Assembly (NCBI RefSeq): GCF_013359945.1
Contig: NZ_JABWCS010000212.1
Span: 1 to 64,000, forward strand
Direction: 5' to 3'
Length of the DNA stretch: 64,000 bases
DNA from: Paenibacillus agri
GTDB lineage: Bacteria; Bacillota; Bacilli; Paenibacillales; Paenibacillaceae
Under the pieces are notes generated by a model, which was not told where the DNA came from, did no database searches, and worked only from the letters and a program-made list of their open reading frames with translations. The stretch's first letter is position 1. The number at the start of each line of letters is the position of its first letter. The translations under genes and the position numbers were made by a program. Shown here one piece after another: positions 1-9,780 of the stretch.

Positions 1-836
<836 letters not shown>

Positions 837-993
837 TTATTCCTTATACTTAAATAGGAGTTGTTCTAAATGAAATCATAAAAAATTTGGATTTCTTCTG
901 TTTTTCTTTCATAATATAAGGGGAGTACTACTAAACCATACAAAGAGCCATTATGAGCGGTAATGGGTTCTGTACAAAAAAAGAGGCGAATAT

Positions 994-1740
994 ATGATAA
1001 TCATCAAAACGATGGAAGAGATCGAGAAGATGCGGGCTGCCGGCAAGATTCTTGCCGAATGCCATCGGCAGATTGCGCAAATTATTAAACCCGGTATTAC
1101 TACCTGGGAGATTGATGAGTTTGCAGAGAAGTTCATCCTGTCCCAAGGGGCAACGCCTGAACAAAAAGGCTACCATGGTTACCCTTATGCGACCTGTGCA
1201 TCAGTCAACGATGTGATTTGCCACGGTTTTCCGAAGAAAGAGCCTTTGAAGGAAGGCGATATTGTGACCATCGATATGGTCGTCAATCTGAACGGTTGGC
1301 TGGCTGATTCAGCCTGGTCTTACGGAGTGGGCACTATTAGCGATGAAGCGCAAAAGTTGCTGGATACCACGAAAGAATCGTTGTTCCGCGGCATAGAGCA
1401 GGCGGTGGCAGGTAACCGGATCGGGGATGTAGCACATGCAATCCAGACTTTTGCTGAATCCAGCGGCTATTCGGTGGTACGTGACTTTATCGGGCATGGC
1501 ATTGGCTCGGAAATGCACGAAGCGCCAGAGGTGCCGCATTACGGCCCCGCAGGGAAGGGCCCTCGCCTCAAAGAAGGTATGGTATTTACCATTGAACCTA
1601 TGTTGAATACCGGAAGCTACCGTACGAAGGTGGGTGCAGACGGATGGACAGCTCGCACCATTGACGGCGGCTTGTCTGCTCAATACGAGCATACACTGGC
1701 GATTACGCCGCAAGGGACAATTATTCTGACAGAGCTTTAA
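994..1740 (+). CDS. map: Methionine aminopeptidase, type I
   Basis: Removes the initiator methionine from nascent proteins in the cytoplasm. The 248-residue length matches the short bacterial type I class without an N-terminal extension. The pita-bread fold ligands are all visible: His77 (ICHGFP), Asp94 (TIDM), Asp105 (LADSAW), His168 (GHGIG), His175, Glu201 (TIEPM) and Glu232 (QYEHT). It stands alone rather than in the ribosomal-protein cluster where the housekeeping copy usually sits, so it may be a second copy. A bidirectional terminator follows directly. Confidence 0.96.
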   Translation: MIIIKTMEEIEKMRAAGKILAECHRQIAQIIKPGITTWEIDEFAEKFILSQGATPEQKGYHGYPYATCASVNDVICHGFPKKEPLKEGDIVTIDMVVNLNGWLADSAWSYGVGTISDEAQKLLDTTKESLFRGIEQAVAGNRIGDVAHAIQTFAESSGYSVVRDFIGHGIGSEMHEAPEVPHYGPAGKGPRLKEGMVFTIEPMLNTGSYRTKVGADGWTARTIDGGLSAQYEHTLAITPQGTIILTEL

Positions 1741-1755
1741 TTCCATAACCATACA

Positions 1756-1812
1756 ATACCCCCGGCCCGCCTCACTTTAGTGTGAAGAAGGGCCAGGGGT
1801 ATTTGTGTTTTA
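1756..1812. terminator. Terminator between map and the CBS gene
   Basis: Arms ATACCCCCGGCCC (1756-1768) and GGGCCAGGGGTAT (1790-1802) pair with one bulge and are followed by a T-rich stretch. It serves map and, by position, the convergent CBS gene whose stop codon lies at 1810. Confidence 0.85.
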
Positions 1813-2214
1813 ATCTGTGATATTGCTTGTATAGTATTCGATGATATCTTTACGACGGATGATCCCGATGAAAACTTCTTCCTCGTCGATTACAGGAACA
1901 AAGTTCTGATCAGCAGCCAGAGTCAGCATATCTTCCATTTGTGCTCTGACAAATACACTTTCGTTGTGCACATGCCTTTGGATATCGCTAATTTGCACCT
2001 CGCGCATCGTTTCAAACGTTAGTCCTGGCGTCCGCTTCAGCTTCCACAACAGGTCGCCCTCCGATAGAGTCCCTACATATTTCCCCGCGGCATCAATTAT
2101 AGGGATCGCTGTGTAATGATGCTGTTCCAATTGCTCCATCGCTTCCAACATGGACATTGAGGAGGTAATATAGGCAACCTGATCTTTAGGCAACAAAAAA
2201 GAGGATATTTCCAT
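1810..2214 (-). CDS. CBS-pair domain protein (DarB/CbpB-like)
   Basis: A 134-residue protein made almost entirely of two CBS motifs (about residues 10-65, with YTAIPIID and GTLSEGDLLW; about 70-130, with FVPVIDEEEVFIGIIRRKDII). CBS pairs bind adenine nucleotides. The size and layout resemble B. subtilis YkuL/DarB, which binds c-di-AMP and acts on Rel and pyruvate carboxylase; whether this copy does so is inference. The start is supported by AAAGGAG upstream. Monocistronic, between two terminators. Confidence 0.8.
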   Translation of the reverse strand: MEISSFLLPKDQVAYITSSMSMLEAMEQLEQHHYTAIPIIDAAGKYVGTLSEGDLLWKLKRTPGLTFETMREVQISDIQRHVHNESVFVRAQMEDMLTLAADQNFVPVIDEEEVFIGIIRRKDIIEYYTSNITD

Positions 2215-2312
2215 CGGTATGAACTCTCCTTTACTGTGGATTTATGGGCAGTGTCTCTTTTATTAAAACATATTTTAGGATGTAAGCGCATTGATTAATT
2301 GATTCTCATCTT

Positions 2313-2352
2313 AAAAACCCATGAAAACTCCCTCAATCGGGATTCCATGGGT
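2313..2352 (-). terminator. Terminator of the oxalate decarboxylase-like gene
   Basis: On the minus strand ACCCATG and CATGGGT form a stem followed by TTTTT. It lies just past the stop codon at 2374. Confidence 0.75.
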
Positions 2353-2373
2353 CGTTCGCGGTGATGCTGAAAT

Positions 2374-3558
2374 TTAACGCTTCTGCTCCCAATGCTGAGG
2401 ATATTTAACAACCGGGTGTTTAACCTTTTGTAGCTTGGAGATGAAGTCTGGGCTTACATTCAGATTGCTCTCCACAAGCTGGTGAGGCGTCAAGGCCATC
2501 CATTGATTGAGTGAAACGTCCTGGAATCTGTCGCTTTTGAACATTTCCAGAAACCATAGACTCTCTGTACCGGTATTCTGAACATAATGTCCGAAGGCAA
2601 AAGGCACGTAACCTACGTCCCCGGCTCTGTAATCGAACGTACGGGCGGCTCCGTCGCCTGCAAATACGGTCATCCGGCCTTGCCCGGAGAGGTAATACTG
2701 CCACTCATCATTATTAGGATGCCAGTGCAGCTCCCGCATACCGCCCGGTTCAATCTCCACCAGTGCTGCGGCGACGGTTGTGGAGATGGGGAAATTGGAG
2801 GAATCCACGATCCGTACACTTCCCCCGGAGGTTTTGAGTGGAGGTTGCGCGAGTAGCTGATGCTTAAAAGACAAAGGGATGGGGCCATACGGAGATTCAA
2901 CAGCCTGGCTGTTAATAAGGCCTGGAACGGTATCCTGATAAATATATACCTGTTTGTCAGGGATGGATTGAAAGTCGCTTTCCGGAACTCCGAAATTGGC
3001 TGATAATACTTCTTTTGGCGTATGCGCGAACCAGTCTGAGATTGAGAGTGTGTTGAGGTCGGAGAAGCTGCCATCATCGAACACAAGCAGGAACTCACAG
3101 CCCTCTTCTAGGCCTTGAATGGAGTGAGGAATGCCGGGTGGAAAATACCACAGATCTCCCGGTCCGACATCAGCTATGAAATTTCTGCCGTTCTGGTCCA
3201 CAGCGGTAATCCGGGCTCGGCCAAGTAGCATATAAGCCCACTCTGCCTGCTGATGCCAGTGCAGTTCGCGGACGCCGCCCGGGGTCAGACTCATATTCAC
3301 TCCGGCCAGCGTGGTGGCGATCGGAAGCTCCCGCACGGTGATTTCCCGTGACCAGCCGCCGTGGTTCAACTGCATGTGTGTATCGGAGAACGAAAATCGC
3401 AGGTTCGGAACTAGCCCGTTATCCGTAACCGGCGGGACGAACATATCGGGGTTCTGTAAATCCCGTAAAATATCACGCGGACCATTGTCTACATTCCCCG
3501 CACCGTCACTGCGGATCGGTTGAGGGATATTGGCCGATTTGGAGGGATGCTGATTCAT
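2374..3558 (-). CDS. oxdC: Bicupin oxalate decarboxylase/oxidase family protein
   Basis: A cytosolic bicupin Mn enzyme closely resembling B. subtilis OxdC (385 residues; here 394), which converts oxalate to formate and CO2. Both metal sites are intact: His100, His102, Glu106, His145 in cupin 1 and His278, His280, Glu285, His324 in cupin 2. Arg97 and Glu338 (OxdC Arg92 and Glu333) are kept. The active-site lid differs: OxdC SENST (161-165, with catalytic Glu162) is here Ser166-Asp167-Leu168-Asn169-Thr170, so the key Glu is Asp. Lid changes in OxdC are known to shift activity toward oxalate oxidase, so decarboxylation should not be assumed. No signal peptide; start supported by AGAGGAAG. Confidence 0.88.
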   Translation of the reverse strand: MNQHPSKSANIPQPIRSDGAGNVDNGPRDILRDLQNPDMFVPPVTDNGLVPNLRFSFSDTHMQLNHGGWSREITVRELPIATTLAGVNMSLTPGGVRELHWHQQAEWAYMLLGRARITAVDQNGRNFIADVGPGDLWYFPPGIPHSIQGLEEGCEFLLVFDDGSFSDLNTLSISDWFAHTPKEVLSANFGVPESDFQSIPDKQVYIYQDTVPGLINSQAVESPYGPIPLSFKHQLLAQPPLKTSGGSVRIVDSSNFPISTTVAAALVEIEPGGMRELHWHPNNDEWQYYLSGQGRMTVFAGDGAARTFDYRAGDVGYVPFAFGHYVQNTGTESLWFLEMFKSDRFQDVSLNQWMALTPHQLVESNLNVSPDFISKLQKVKHPVVKYPQHWEQKR

Positions 3559-3678
3559 AAATTTATCTTCCTCTCTTCATGTCTTCATATTGCAATAGCT
3601 GATGACCGAACGGAGTGGCATACAAGAGATTTTTATGAGTATATGCGGTCATATATACGGTTTTCGGCAAACAAAAAC

Positions 3679-3704
3679 AACCCCCGAGAGAACTCTCGGG
3701 GGTT
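3679..3704 (-). terminator. Terminator of the small membrane protein gene
   Basis: A perfect 12-bp stem AACCCCCGAGAG / CTCTCGGGGGTT with a 2-base loop, followed on the minus strand by TTGTTTTTG. It ends the gene at 3728-3922. Confidence 0.85.
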
Positions 3705-3727
3705 GGAAAGTGGGGGGAAGGGAGGAG

Positions 3728-3922
3728 TCAAAAGCCGGATTGGGCCCTGAAGCTGCCTTTTTCAATCTCGGTCTTTAAGCTTGATTTCGCGACCGTTACA
3801 ACTGCGCTAGCAGGTCGCTGGCCAGTTGCTTCGCTATCGGTGCAGAGCAGGAAACAAAGCGCGGCTGCAGCCAGCAGCAAGAGGGACAGCAAAATCTTTA
3901 TAATATCGACATGAAAATCCAT
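3728..3922 (-). CDS. Small single-pass membrane protein, unknown function
   Basis: A 64-residue product: short acidic N-terminus, one hydrophobic segment (about residues 8-28, ILLSLLLLAAAALCFLLC), then a polar basic tail. AGAAGGAG sits at good distance before the ATG and a strong terminator follows, which supports a real gene. The Cys after the hydrophobic run does not form a convincing lipobox. I do not recognise the family. Confidence 0.55.
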   Translation of the reverse strand: MDFHVDIIKILLSLLLLAAAALCFLLCTDSEATGQRPASAVVTVAKSSLKTEIEKGSFRAQSGF

Positions 3923-4030
3923 AGCGTGGTAGCTCCTTCTGTGTATCCTGTTGAAACTGAGATCAACCCCGCTCTACCAAAGGAATGTAATGTCATCTTC
4001 TTGATTTGAAGAGAGTAAACCGGCATAAAG

Positions 4031-4053
4031 CAGACCCCTGGGGGAGGGGTCTG
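4031..4053. terminator. Hairpin, probable terminator
   Basis: CAGACCCC / GGGGTCTG stem with a GGGGGA-type loop. It lies downstream of the secreted-protein gene (minus strand, stop at 4138); the T-run is better on the plus strand (TTTGTT). Confidence 0.6.
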
Positions 4054-4137
4054 TTTGTTCATGCACATTCAAGCATTCTATATAAGTGGGATGTCCGGGA
4101 ATAGCTTTGTTTTTATACGTGGGATGTATAGGGAAAG

Positions 4138-4893
4138 TTATTCTTGAGGCTGAGCTTTCTCCGAATTAGTGACCTTAACCTCTGCCTTGTATTGCTTCAG
4201 AAGCTCAGCAAGGGCGTCCTTGATTTTGGCAGCATCTTTAGTAGCCACAGCGTCGTTCAGATTAATTTGAGCATTAAAGAATGCATTGTTTTCTATAGCG
4301 GCTACTGGGAATGCAGCGTCGAGTTTTACAGCTTTTGATGCCGGAACACCTTCCACATTGCCGACAACTTTCGCATCACCGGTGGCTATCGCCTGAGCAG
4401 GAATTGTAACCTCGGTCCATGTCAGCTTTTCCCCCTCTGCAGTTTTGGGGCTTACAGCAACAGTTTGGTTGCTCTTGGCATCCTCAGACTTGACTGGCAG
4501 CTGGATCTTTACCCCGTCAACATTTTTAAGCGTGCCTTTGGAGATATTCACGGTCTCACCTTCCTTCAAAGCAGGAAGCGCAGGGATTTCAGAATTATTC
4601 TGAGCGGATGAGGCATCTACTAGAATCGCCATAGGCAGCACTTCTTTGTATTTTTCCAGTACAGCTTCCCATTCGCTTACAGTTTCAGGTGCGTATTTTT
4701 TAGCCAGCTCTAAAGGGTTAGCCATTGTAAAGGCTGCAGTAGTGGCTTTCAATGGTTGGACGGCAGCACTTGTATCGTTTTTGGTGTCTTTGATATTTGC
4801 AGTACTGTTGGCGTTAGCAATAACCGGTACAGAGATGGCAGAGATCAGCAGGGCGGACAGGGCGACATTTTTGAATTTCAAGCTGTAGTTCAT
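4138..4893 (-). CDS. Secreted protein of unknown function
   Basis: 251 residues. The N-terminus is a Sec signal peptide (basic start, hydrophobic ALSALLISAISVPVIA, likely cleavage after ANA near residue 28). The rest is Ala/Lys/Glu-rich with a predicted mixed alpha/beta core and a C-terminal helix (DAAKIKDALAELLKQYKAEVKV). AAGGAGTG precedes the ATG. It lies divergent from the following two-component system, whose sensor has an extracellular domain, so a functional link is possible but unproven. No family recognised. Confidence 0.75.
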   Translation of the reverse strand: MNYSLKFKNVALSALLISAISVPVIANANSTANIKDTKNDTSAAVQPLKATTAAFTMANPLELAKKYAPETVSEWEAVLEKYKEVLPMAILVDASSAQNNSEIPALPALKEGETVNISKGTLKNVDGVKIQLPVKSEDAKSNQTVAVSPKTAEGEKLTWTEVTIPAQAIATGDAKVVGNVEGVPASKAVKLDAAFPVAAIENNAFFNAQINLNDAVATKDAAKIKDALAELLKQYKAEVKVTNSEKAQPQE

Positions 4894-5055
4894 TTTTCAA
4901 CACTCCTTGTGGTTTGGTTTGTCTTACAATGTCCAATTTACAGGAGGAGTGTGGCACAATATTGGTTGATTTGTGGAAAAACAATGGCAACGCTCTTATG
5001 CTATATCTACCTTTGGTATACTTACTAAAGCGAAAAGACATAGGAGGACCACTTC

Positions 5056-5778
5056 ATGAATAACAACTATCTCATCGCGGTAGTCGATGATGACGAGAAT
5101 ATCCGGACTTTAATAGAAGCATATCTGCACAAGGAAAATTACCGAACAATTGGCCTCGCGAACGCTGAGGATGCCTGGACATTATATAGAACAAGTCCAC
5201 CGAGTATGTGGGTAATGGACATCATGCTTCCCGGTATGGATGGCTATGAATTATGCAGGCGCATCCGTAATGAGGGCGAGGTTCCAATTATCATGATTTC
5301 GGCCAAGGATAATGAAGTGGATAAAATCCTCGGTCTTGAACTAGGCAGCGACGATTATCTTGTCAAGCCCTTTAGTCCACGCGAACTGGTTGCCCGAATC
5401 AAGCGGCAGCTGGAGCGCTGGGTCCGGATCACGAATGCAGAAGAACGGGCAGCCCTTAATGAGACAGCGTCAGCGTCTTCCCGAATCGACATTGGCGAGC
5501 TCAGGCTGCTGCTGGAAGAGAGACGGGCAATATGGCATGGCGAAGAAGTGGATCTTACCAGTAAGGAGTTTGCTATGCTTAAAGTATTGGCAGAACATCC
5601 GAACCGGGCATTTACGAGGGACGAGCTATTGACGTTCGTCTGGGGAGACGATTACTTCGGCAGTGATCGTGCAGTCGATCATCTAATTAAGCGGATGCGT
5701 AAAAAAATAGAGGAATTACCGGTAGAGTCCGTATGGGGACACGGATACCGTATGCGTACAGACAGGAGTGAGACTTGA
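5056..5778 (+). CDS. OmpR/PhoB-family response regulator
   Basis: Receiver domain (about 5-120) with acidic pocket Asp11-Asp13, phospho-acceptor Asp55 (VMDIMLPG), Ser81 and Lys103, followed by a winged-helix DNA-binding domain (about 140-235, with TSKEFAMLKVLAEHP and GSDRAVDHLIKRMRKKIE). It is the cytoplasmic partner of the histidine kinase that starts two bases after its stop codon. AGGAGG supports the start. The stimulus and targets cannot be read from sequence; the divergent secreted-protein gene is one candidate. Confidence 0.95.
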   Translation: MNNNYLIAVVDDDENIRTLIEAYLHKENYRTIGLANAEDAWTLYRTSPPSMWVMDIMLPGMDGYELCRRIRNEGEVPIIMISAKDNEVDKILGLELGSDDYLVKPFSPRELVARIKRQLERWVRITNAEERAALNETASASSRIDIGELRLLLEERRAIWHGEEVDLTSKEFAMLKVLAEHPNRAFTRDELLTFVWGDDYFGSDRAVDHLIKRMRKKIEELPVESVWGHGYRMRTDRSET

Positions 5779-5779
5779 G

Positions 5780-7240
5780 ATGAAACTCGTTCACCAGATT
5801 AACCTTGCCTTCGGGTTATCATTGGCGCTGATTCTTTCGATCACGGCGGTGTTGATTCATTATGTGCTGCTGGATCATTTCATCGGGGCACAGAAAAGTG
5901 ATCTCAAGACATTAAGCGCGGCGATGTCGGCGACTTTATCCCAAGCAGAAGAGAATGTTACCCCAGCGATGATTCAGGATATGGGGACCCTGCAAAATGT
6001 GAATGGAGTAGCTCTGGACCCAAGCAAGACGACTAGTGGTGCAGTCCTTGATGTCGCAAGCGCGATTCCAGCTGGTTATGCTGGTGTGGAAGCTATCGTC
6101 ACCGATCCTAACGGGAAAGTGCTGACAGGTCCACTGCCGTTGAATGCAACGTCTTTGAAAGCAACCGATAGCTCTTTCTCAGCAGTCACGCCCGCACTGC
6201 TGCAGGAGGCCAAGCCTGTTACCTCCAGTCTTCAGGAATTATGGAATGGGAAAGATGGACGTTATGTGATGAATGTAAGCGCGATTCCACAGGGCACCCT
6301 AACGCTCCTGACTCCAATGAGCAAGATCAAGGCAATCGAGCAGGCGCTCTTGGGACGACTTGTTCTGGTAATCTTCATTGTAGGTGCAATCTTGTTCCTT
6401 CTCAGTTTGTTTATTACGAAAAAACTAATCCAGCCACTAATGAATTTGAAGCAGGAATTGAAGAAGGTCAAGGAGCGGCATTTTACCGATGTACAGCTGG
6501 TCAGAGCCGGAGGTGAGATAGGTGCTGTCGCGCAGACCGTATATGAAATGGCCGGGGAGCTGAATCGGTTCAACCAGGTACAAAAGCAGTTTTTCCAGAA
6601 TGCATCCCATGAGCTGAAAACGCCTCTGATGTCCATTGCAGGGTACGCGGAGGGTATCCGGGATGGTGTGTTCGAAGGCGAGAGTGTCCGGACGGGCCTG
6701 GATGTGATTCTGGAGGAAAGCGGGAGATTGGGGAAAATCGTAACGGAAATGACGCTGCTGGCGAAATTGGACAGCGAAGAGGATATTTTCAAGCCATCCG
6801 AGGTGAGCCTGAATGAACTATTGTCAGAAATGGCCGAACGTGTCAACCCGCTGCTGGTGAAGAAAAATCTGAAGCTCCACATTGACTGTCCGGATAACAA
6901 AGCGCTGGTCATTATGGCCGACCGTGATAAGCTGCTGCAGGCGTTGCTCAATATCGTAACGAATGCGGCAAGATATGCGAAGGAATACATTCATATCACG
7001 GGAAGTATTGAAAAAGGAAAGGTGGAGCTGACCGTCACAGATGATGGCCCCGGCTTCCCGCAGGAACTTCTACCGACCTTGTTTCACCGTTTCGTTAAAG
7101 GCAAGGACGGCGAGTCCGGGCTCGGTCTAGCCATTGCCCGCGCGATTGTAGAGCGCTGTGGTGGATTGATTCAGGCTGCTAACCGCCAGGAAGGCGGAGC
7201 GATGATCACATTCGGCTTCCCTGTATCCAAAGGCGTCTGA
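5780..7240 (+). CDS. Membrane sensor histidine kinase
   Basis: About 486 residues. Two transmembrane segments (about 7-32 and 193-214) flank an extracellular region of about 160 residues; then HAMP, HisKA with the His in NASHELKTPL (about residue 277), and HATPase with the N box (NIVTNAARYA), G1 (DDGPGFP) and G2 (GESGLGLAI). I prefer ATG 5780; an in-frame GTG lies at 5768, inside the AGGAGTGAG ribosome site. Cotranscribed with the response regulator; strong terminator after it. Confidence 0.94.
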   Translation: MKLVHQINLAFGLSLALILSITAVLIHYVLLDHFIGAQKSDLKTLSAAMSATLSQAEENVTPAMIQDMGTLQNVNGVALDPSKTTSGAVLDVASAIPAGYAGVEAIVTDPNGKVLTGPLPLNATSLKATDSSFSAVTPALLQEAKPVTSSLQELWNGKDGRYVMNVSAIPQGTLTLLTPMSKIKAIEQALLGRLVLVIFIVGAILFLLSLFITKKLIQPLMNLKQELKKVKERHFTDVQLVRAGGEIGAVAQTVYEMAGELNRFNQVQKQFFQNASHELKTPLMSIAGYAEGIRDGVFEGESVRTGLDVILEESGRLGKIVTEMTLLAKLDSEEDIFKPSEVSLNELLSEMAERVNPLLVKKNLKLHIDCPDNKALVIMADRDKLLQALLNIVTNAARYAKEYIHITGSIEKGKVELTVTDDGPGFPQELLPTLFHRFVKGKDGESGLGLAIARAIVERCGGLIQAANRQEGGAMITFGFPVSKGV

Positions 7241-7284
7241 AGCTGCAGCACGTGCGTATACTACACTTGCGGGGTCCATAAAAT

Positions 7285-7319
7285 AAACAGCGTGCCGAAA
7301 TGTTCTCGGCACGCTGTTT
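7285..7319. terminator. Terminator after the two-component operon
   Basis: A perfect 14-bp stem AAACAGCGTGCCGA / TCGGCACGCTGTTT with a 7-base loop. Followed by GCGTTTGATTT on the plus strand. Confidence 0.85.
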
Positions 7320-7490
7320 GCGTTTGATTTCGTGTATAAAGCTGTGTTTGATTTCGTGTATGGTGCTAAGTTTGACTCGTATAACGCTATGTTTAGTTCG
7401 TGATAGCACTATGTCTAGCTTGTGTATGGCACTACGTTTGGTTTGTGTATGAATATTTGCTTCGTGTATGACTACGTTCGGTTCTACTTG
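7318..7490. repeat. Degenerate ~22-24 bp tandem repeat
   Basis: Seven to eight diverged units of the form (c/t)gTTTGATTTCGTGTATgg-gcta follow one another between the terminator and the ArsR gene. The first two are nearly identical and later units decay to TTTGGTTTGTGTATG and TTGCTTCGTGTATGA. No coding potential is seen in the tract. Confidence 0.75.
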
Positions 7491-7527
7491 TATCGATGCA
7501 TGTTTCTTACCTTACGCAGCGCAGCAA

Positions 7528-7866
7528 TTACTGCGGATTCATTAGCTTTCTTTTCTCTTCAGAATTTTTAAAAGCCTCGAGAATGGAGGGTAGCAGCCCA
7601 GGGAATCGTATATTCAAATCCTCGGTACGCATGGATACGAGTCTTTGTGTCCCCTGAACGCGTACATTGACAATACCGGATTCACGAAGGGTACGGATAT
7701 GATGAGATGCTGTAGATTTCACCACAGGTACATTAATGTCTCCGCAGGCGCGTTCACCTACGTTATGGAGTTCAGAAACAATTAATAAACGGATAGGATC
7801 GCTTAGGGCATCCAGAACCGTGGACAAATGAATATCTGCCTGATCAGGATGATATAGAAGTTTCAC
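7528..7866 (-). CDS. ArsR/SmtB-family transcriptional repressor
   Basis: 112 residues with a winged helix: VLDALSDPIRLLIVSELH, then the recognition helix region VKSTASHHIRTLRESGIV and a wing VRVQGTQRLVSM. The metal-binding CxC motif of classical ArsR is absent (one Cys only), so the signal is probably not a thiophilic metal. Divergent from the MFS pump at 7974, with a perfect palindrome in the shared promoter region, so it likely represses itself and the pump. Confidence 0.88.
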   Translation of the reverse strand: MKLLYHPDQADIHLSTVLDALSDPIRLLIVSELHNVGERACGDINVPVVKSTASHHIRTLRESGIVNVRVQGTQRLVSMRTEDLNIRFPGLLPSILEAFKNSEEKRKLMNPQ

Positions 7867-7932
7867 GGGAGTGCCTCCTTTTTTAGCTTATGATTGCATT
7901 ATAGCATAAGTCGTGATATATTATTTTCAAAT

Positions 7933-7948
7933 TTCGATTATAATCGAA
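7933..7948. promoter_or_regulatory. Perfect 16-bp palindrome, likely ArsR operator
   Basis: TTCGATTATAATCGAA reads the same on both strands. It lies in the 107-bp gap between the divergent ArsR and MFS genes, 26 bases before the likely MFS start, where a bound dimer would block both promoters. Confidence 0.75.
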
Positions 7949-7973
7949 CAATAAAAATTGGATGGTGGAGAAA

Positions 7974-9350
7974 ATGAATAAACAACCAATCCCTGCCGCA
8001 TCTGGCGGACAGGAATCGGCTGTGATAAATGAACGGGCAGTAGGCATTCTGCTAGGTGTAGCGATCGTGCTAGTCATCATGAATACCATGATGTTCAATT
8101 TGGCTCTGCCTGATGTTGCAGAAGCTTTTCATCTGACACCTGCGTTAACTTCGTGGATTGTCACAGGCTATTCGATCGTTTTTGCCGTCTCGTCTATCAC
8201 GTACAGCCGTCTTGCTGATTTTGTACCGATCCGCAGGCTGTTCATAATAGGTATCTTGTCACTGAGTCTTGCAGCGATAGTAGGGTTGTTCAGTAATAGC
8301 TTTATAATGCTTTTAATTGTGCGGCTCGTTCAAGCCACTGGTGCAAGTTCAATCCTTGCATTGACAATGGTTCTGAACTCCCGCTACATTCCGGTTGAGC
8401 GCCGCGGTAAGGCGATGAGTATAACGATGTCCTCCGTCTCGATGGGTCTTGGACTAGGTCCGGTTGCTGGCGGAGCTATTGTTGAGTATTTAGGCTGGCA
8501 TATGTTGTTTGTAGTTACTGCAGTTACGGTGATACTGGTACCGCTGTTCGTTATTTTTATTCCAAAAGAGCGTGTGCAGAAGGGGTCTTTCGATTTCCTG
8601 GGCGCATTGTTCATTAGTGCGGGCACGACAGGCCTGCTAATCGCCTTAACGAATCATTCCTGGATTGGTCTGGTTGTAGGTCTTGTAGCGCTTGTGTTGT
8701 TCGCTGCCCGGATTCGTTCAGCTAAGGAACCGTTTGTCTTGCCGTCCTTATTCCAGAACCGCCGCTATCTGATCCTGTCTGCGGTTGGTATTGCTGCTTA
8801 TCTTTGCAGCTTTGCGACCTTGTTCCTGATGCCGCAGATTCTGGTGAAACAGTACAGCCTAAGCGCCATCCAGGCGGGTATGGTGATTTTCCCGGGATCG
8901 TTCCTGGCCATGATTGTCTCCCAGCGGGTCGGTCGGTTTATTGATTCTCGTGGCAATAGCCCTATTTTGCGGATCATTCCGCTGTTCTTCCTGGCAGCCG
9001 TTGTCTTGTTTGCATTATTTGAGGGAAGCTCGTATGTAGCCATTATCTTTATTTACATGCTGATGAGCACCTGCTTCACAATTCTGTCGAGTAGCGTATC
9101 CAACGAAATCTCCCGTATTCTGCAGCCGGCCGAGATGGGCTCCGGAATGGGTCTGTACCAGCTGCTGCAGTTCTGCAGCGGAGCCATGGGGGTTGCTGCT
9201 TCTGCCAGCGCACTGGCGATGCAAAAGAGTCTGCCAATGGGCCTAGCCTATAGCAATATTTACTGGGGTCTGTCCATCATCGTCATCGTATCCATCGGCT
9301 GTGCAGTGCTCTACCTGAGATCGGCCATGCAGCGTCAGCCGCAGGTATAA
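7974..9350 (+). CDS. MFS efflux transporter (DHA2/TetL-like)
   Basis: About 458 residues with at least 12, possibly 14, hydrophobic segments. Motif D-like MNTMMFNLALPDVAEAF in helix 1, motif A-like RLADFVPIRRLFIIG between helices 2 and 3, and motif C-like GLGPVAGGAIVEYLGW in helix 5 mark a drug:H+ antiporter. It resembles tetracycline/multidrug exporters of Gram-positives; the substrate is not deducible. Start at ATG 7974 after GGTGGAG; ATG 7962 lacks a ribosome site. Probably controlled by the divergent ArsR protein. Confidence 0.9.
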   Translation: MNKQPIPAASGGQESAVINERAVGILLGVAIVLVIMNTMMFNLALPDVAEAFHLTPALTSWIVTGYSIVFAVSSITYSRLADFVPIRRLFIIGILSLSLAAIVGLFSNSFIMLLIVRLVQATGASSILALTMVLNSRYIPVERRGKAMSITMSSVSMGLGLGPVAGGAIVEYLGWHMLFVVTAVTVILVPLFVIFIPKERVQKGSFDFLGALFISAGTTGLLIALTNHSWIGLVVGLVALVLFAARIRSAKEPFVLPSLFQNRRYLILSAVGIAAYLCSFATLFLMPQILVKQYSLSAIQAGMVIFPGSFLAMIVSQRVGRFIDSRGNSPILRIIPLFFLAAVVLFALFEGSSYVAIIFIYMLMSTCFTILSSSVSNEISRILQPAEMGSGMGLYQLLQFCSGAMGVAASASALAMQKSLPMGLAYSNIYWGLSIIVIVSIGCAVLYLRSAMQRQPQV

Positions 9351-9396
9351 TCCGAATTTTACATGAAGCTCCAAAGTACAAAGGGAAAGGTAATAA

Positions 9397-9436
9397 GTCC
9401 GAGAATCCTGTGTTTACAGGGTATCTTGGACTTTTT
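9397..9436 (+). terminator. Terminator of the MFS gene
   Basis: Stem GTCC-AGA-CCTGT / ACAGG-TCT-GGAC with small internal mismatches, followed by TTTTTAATTT. Confidence 0.8.
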
Positions 9437-9614
9437 AATTTATTCAGAGCAGATTTCAAAGGTACTACAGCAGAGGGGTTCAGTAATGCCTTTGATAGGT
9501 AGGATTAGACAAATGCGCATAAAAGACCGTTGACAACCCATAAAATAGATGATATTTTAAAAACACAAATTCCAATAAAAATACTTTGAATTAATTGAAT
9601 AACCGACTGTTCAG

Positions 9615-9658
9615 ACAGAGGTGTTGCGCTTAAGGGAAGCGTGATACCTCTGTTTTTT
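9615..9658 (+). terminator. Orphan terminator-like hairpin
   Basis: ACAGAGGT / ACCTCTGT outer stem with an inner GCGCTT/AAGCG pairing and a run of six T. No convincing gene ends here; the short antisense reading frame overlapping it looks spurious. It may end a short untranslated transcript. The rest of 9437-10033 holds only the repeats listed next. Confidence 0.5.
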
Positions 9659-9701
9659 ATTTCAACACCATAATAAGTGCTTACCAGAACAGCCTGCAAA
9701 A

Positions 9702-9767
9702 CAAGCTGGGCAGAACAGGGTCATCGAAACAAACTGGATAGAACAGCATCATCGTATCAAGCTGGAC
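9702..9767. repeat. 28-bp tandem repeat, 2.4 copies
   Basis: Units starting CAAGCTGGGCAGAACAG (9702), CAAACTGGATAGAACAG (9730) and CAAGCTGGACCTAAC (9758) recur at an exact 28-bp period. Non-coding. Confidence 0.75.
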
Positions 9768-9780
9768 CTAACACGTAGGA

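Noticed and set aside
9505..9699. 64-codon frame on the minus strand
   Set aside because: It spans the terminator-like hairpin at 9615-9658, lacks a good ribosome site and has no family features.
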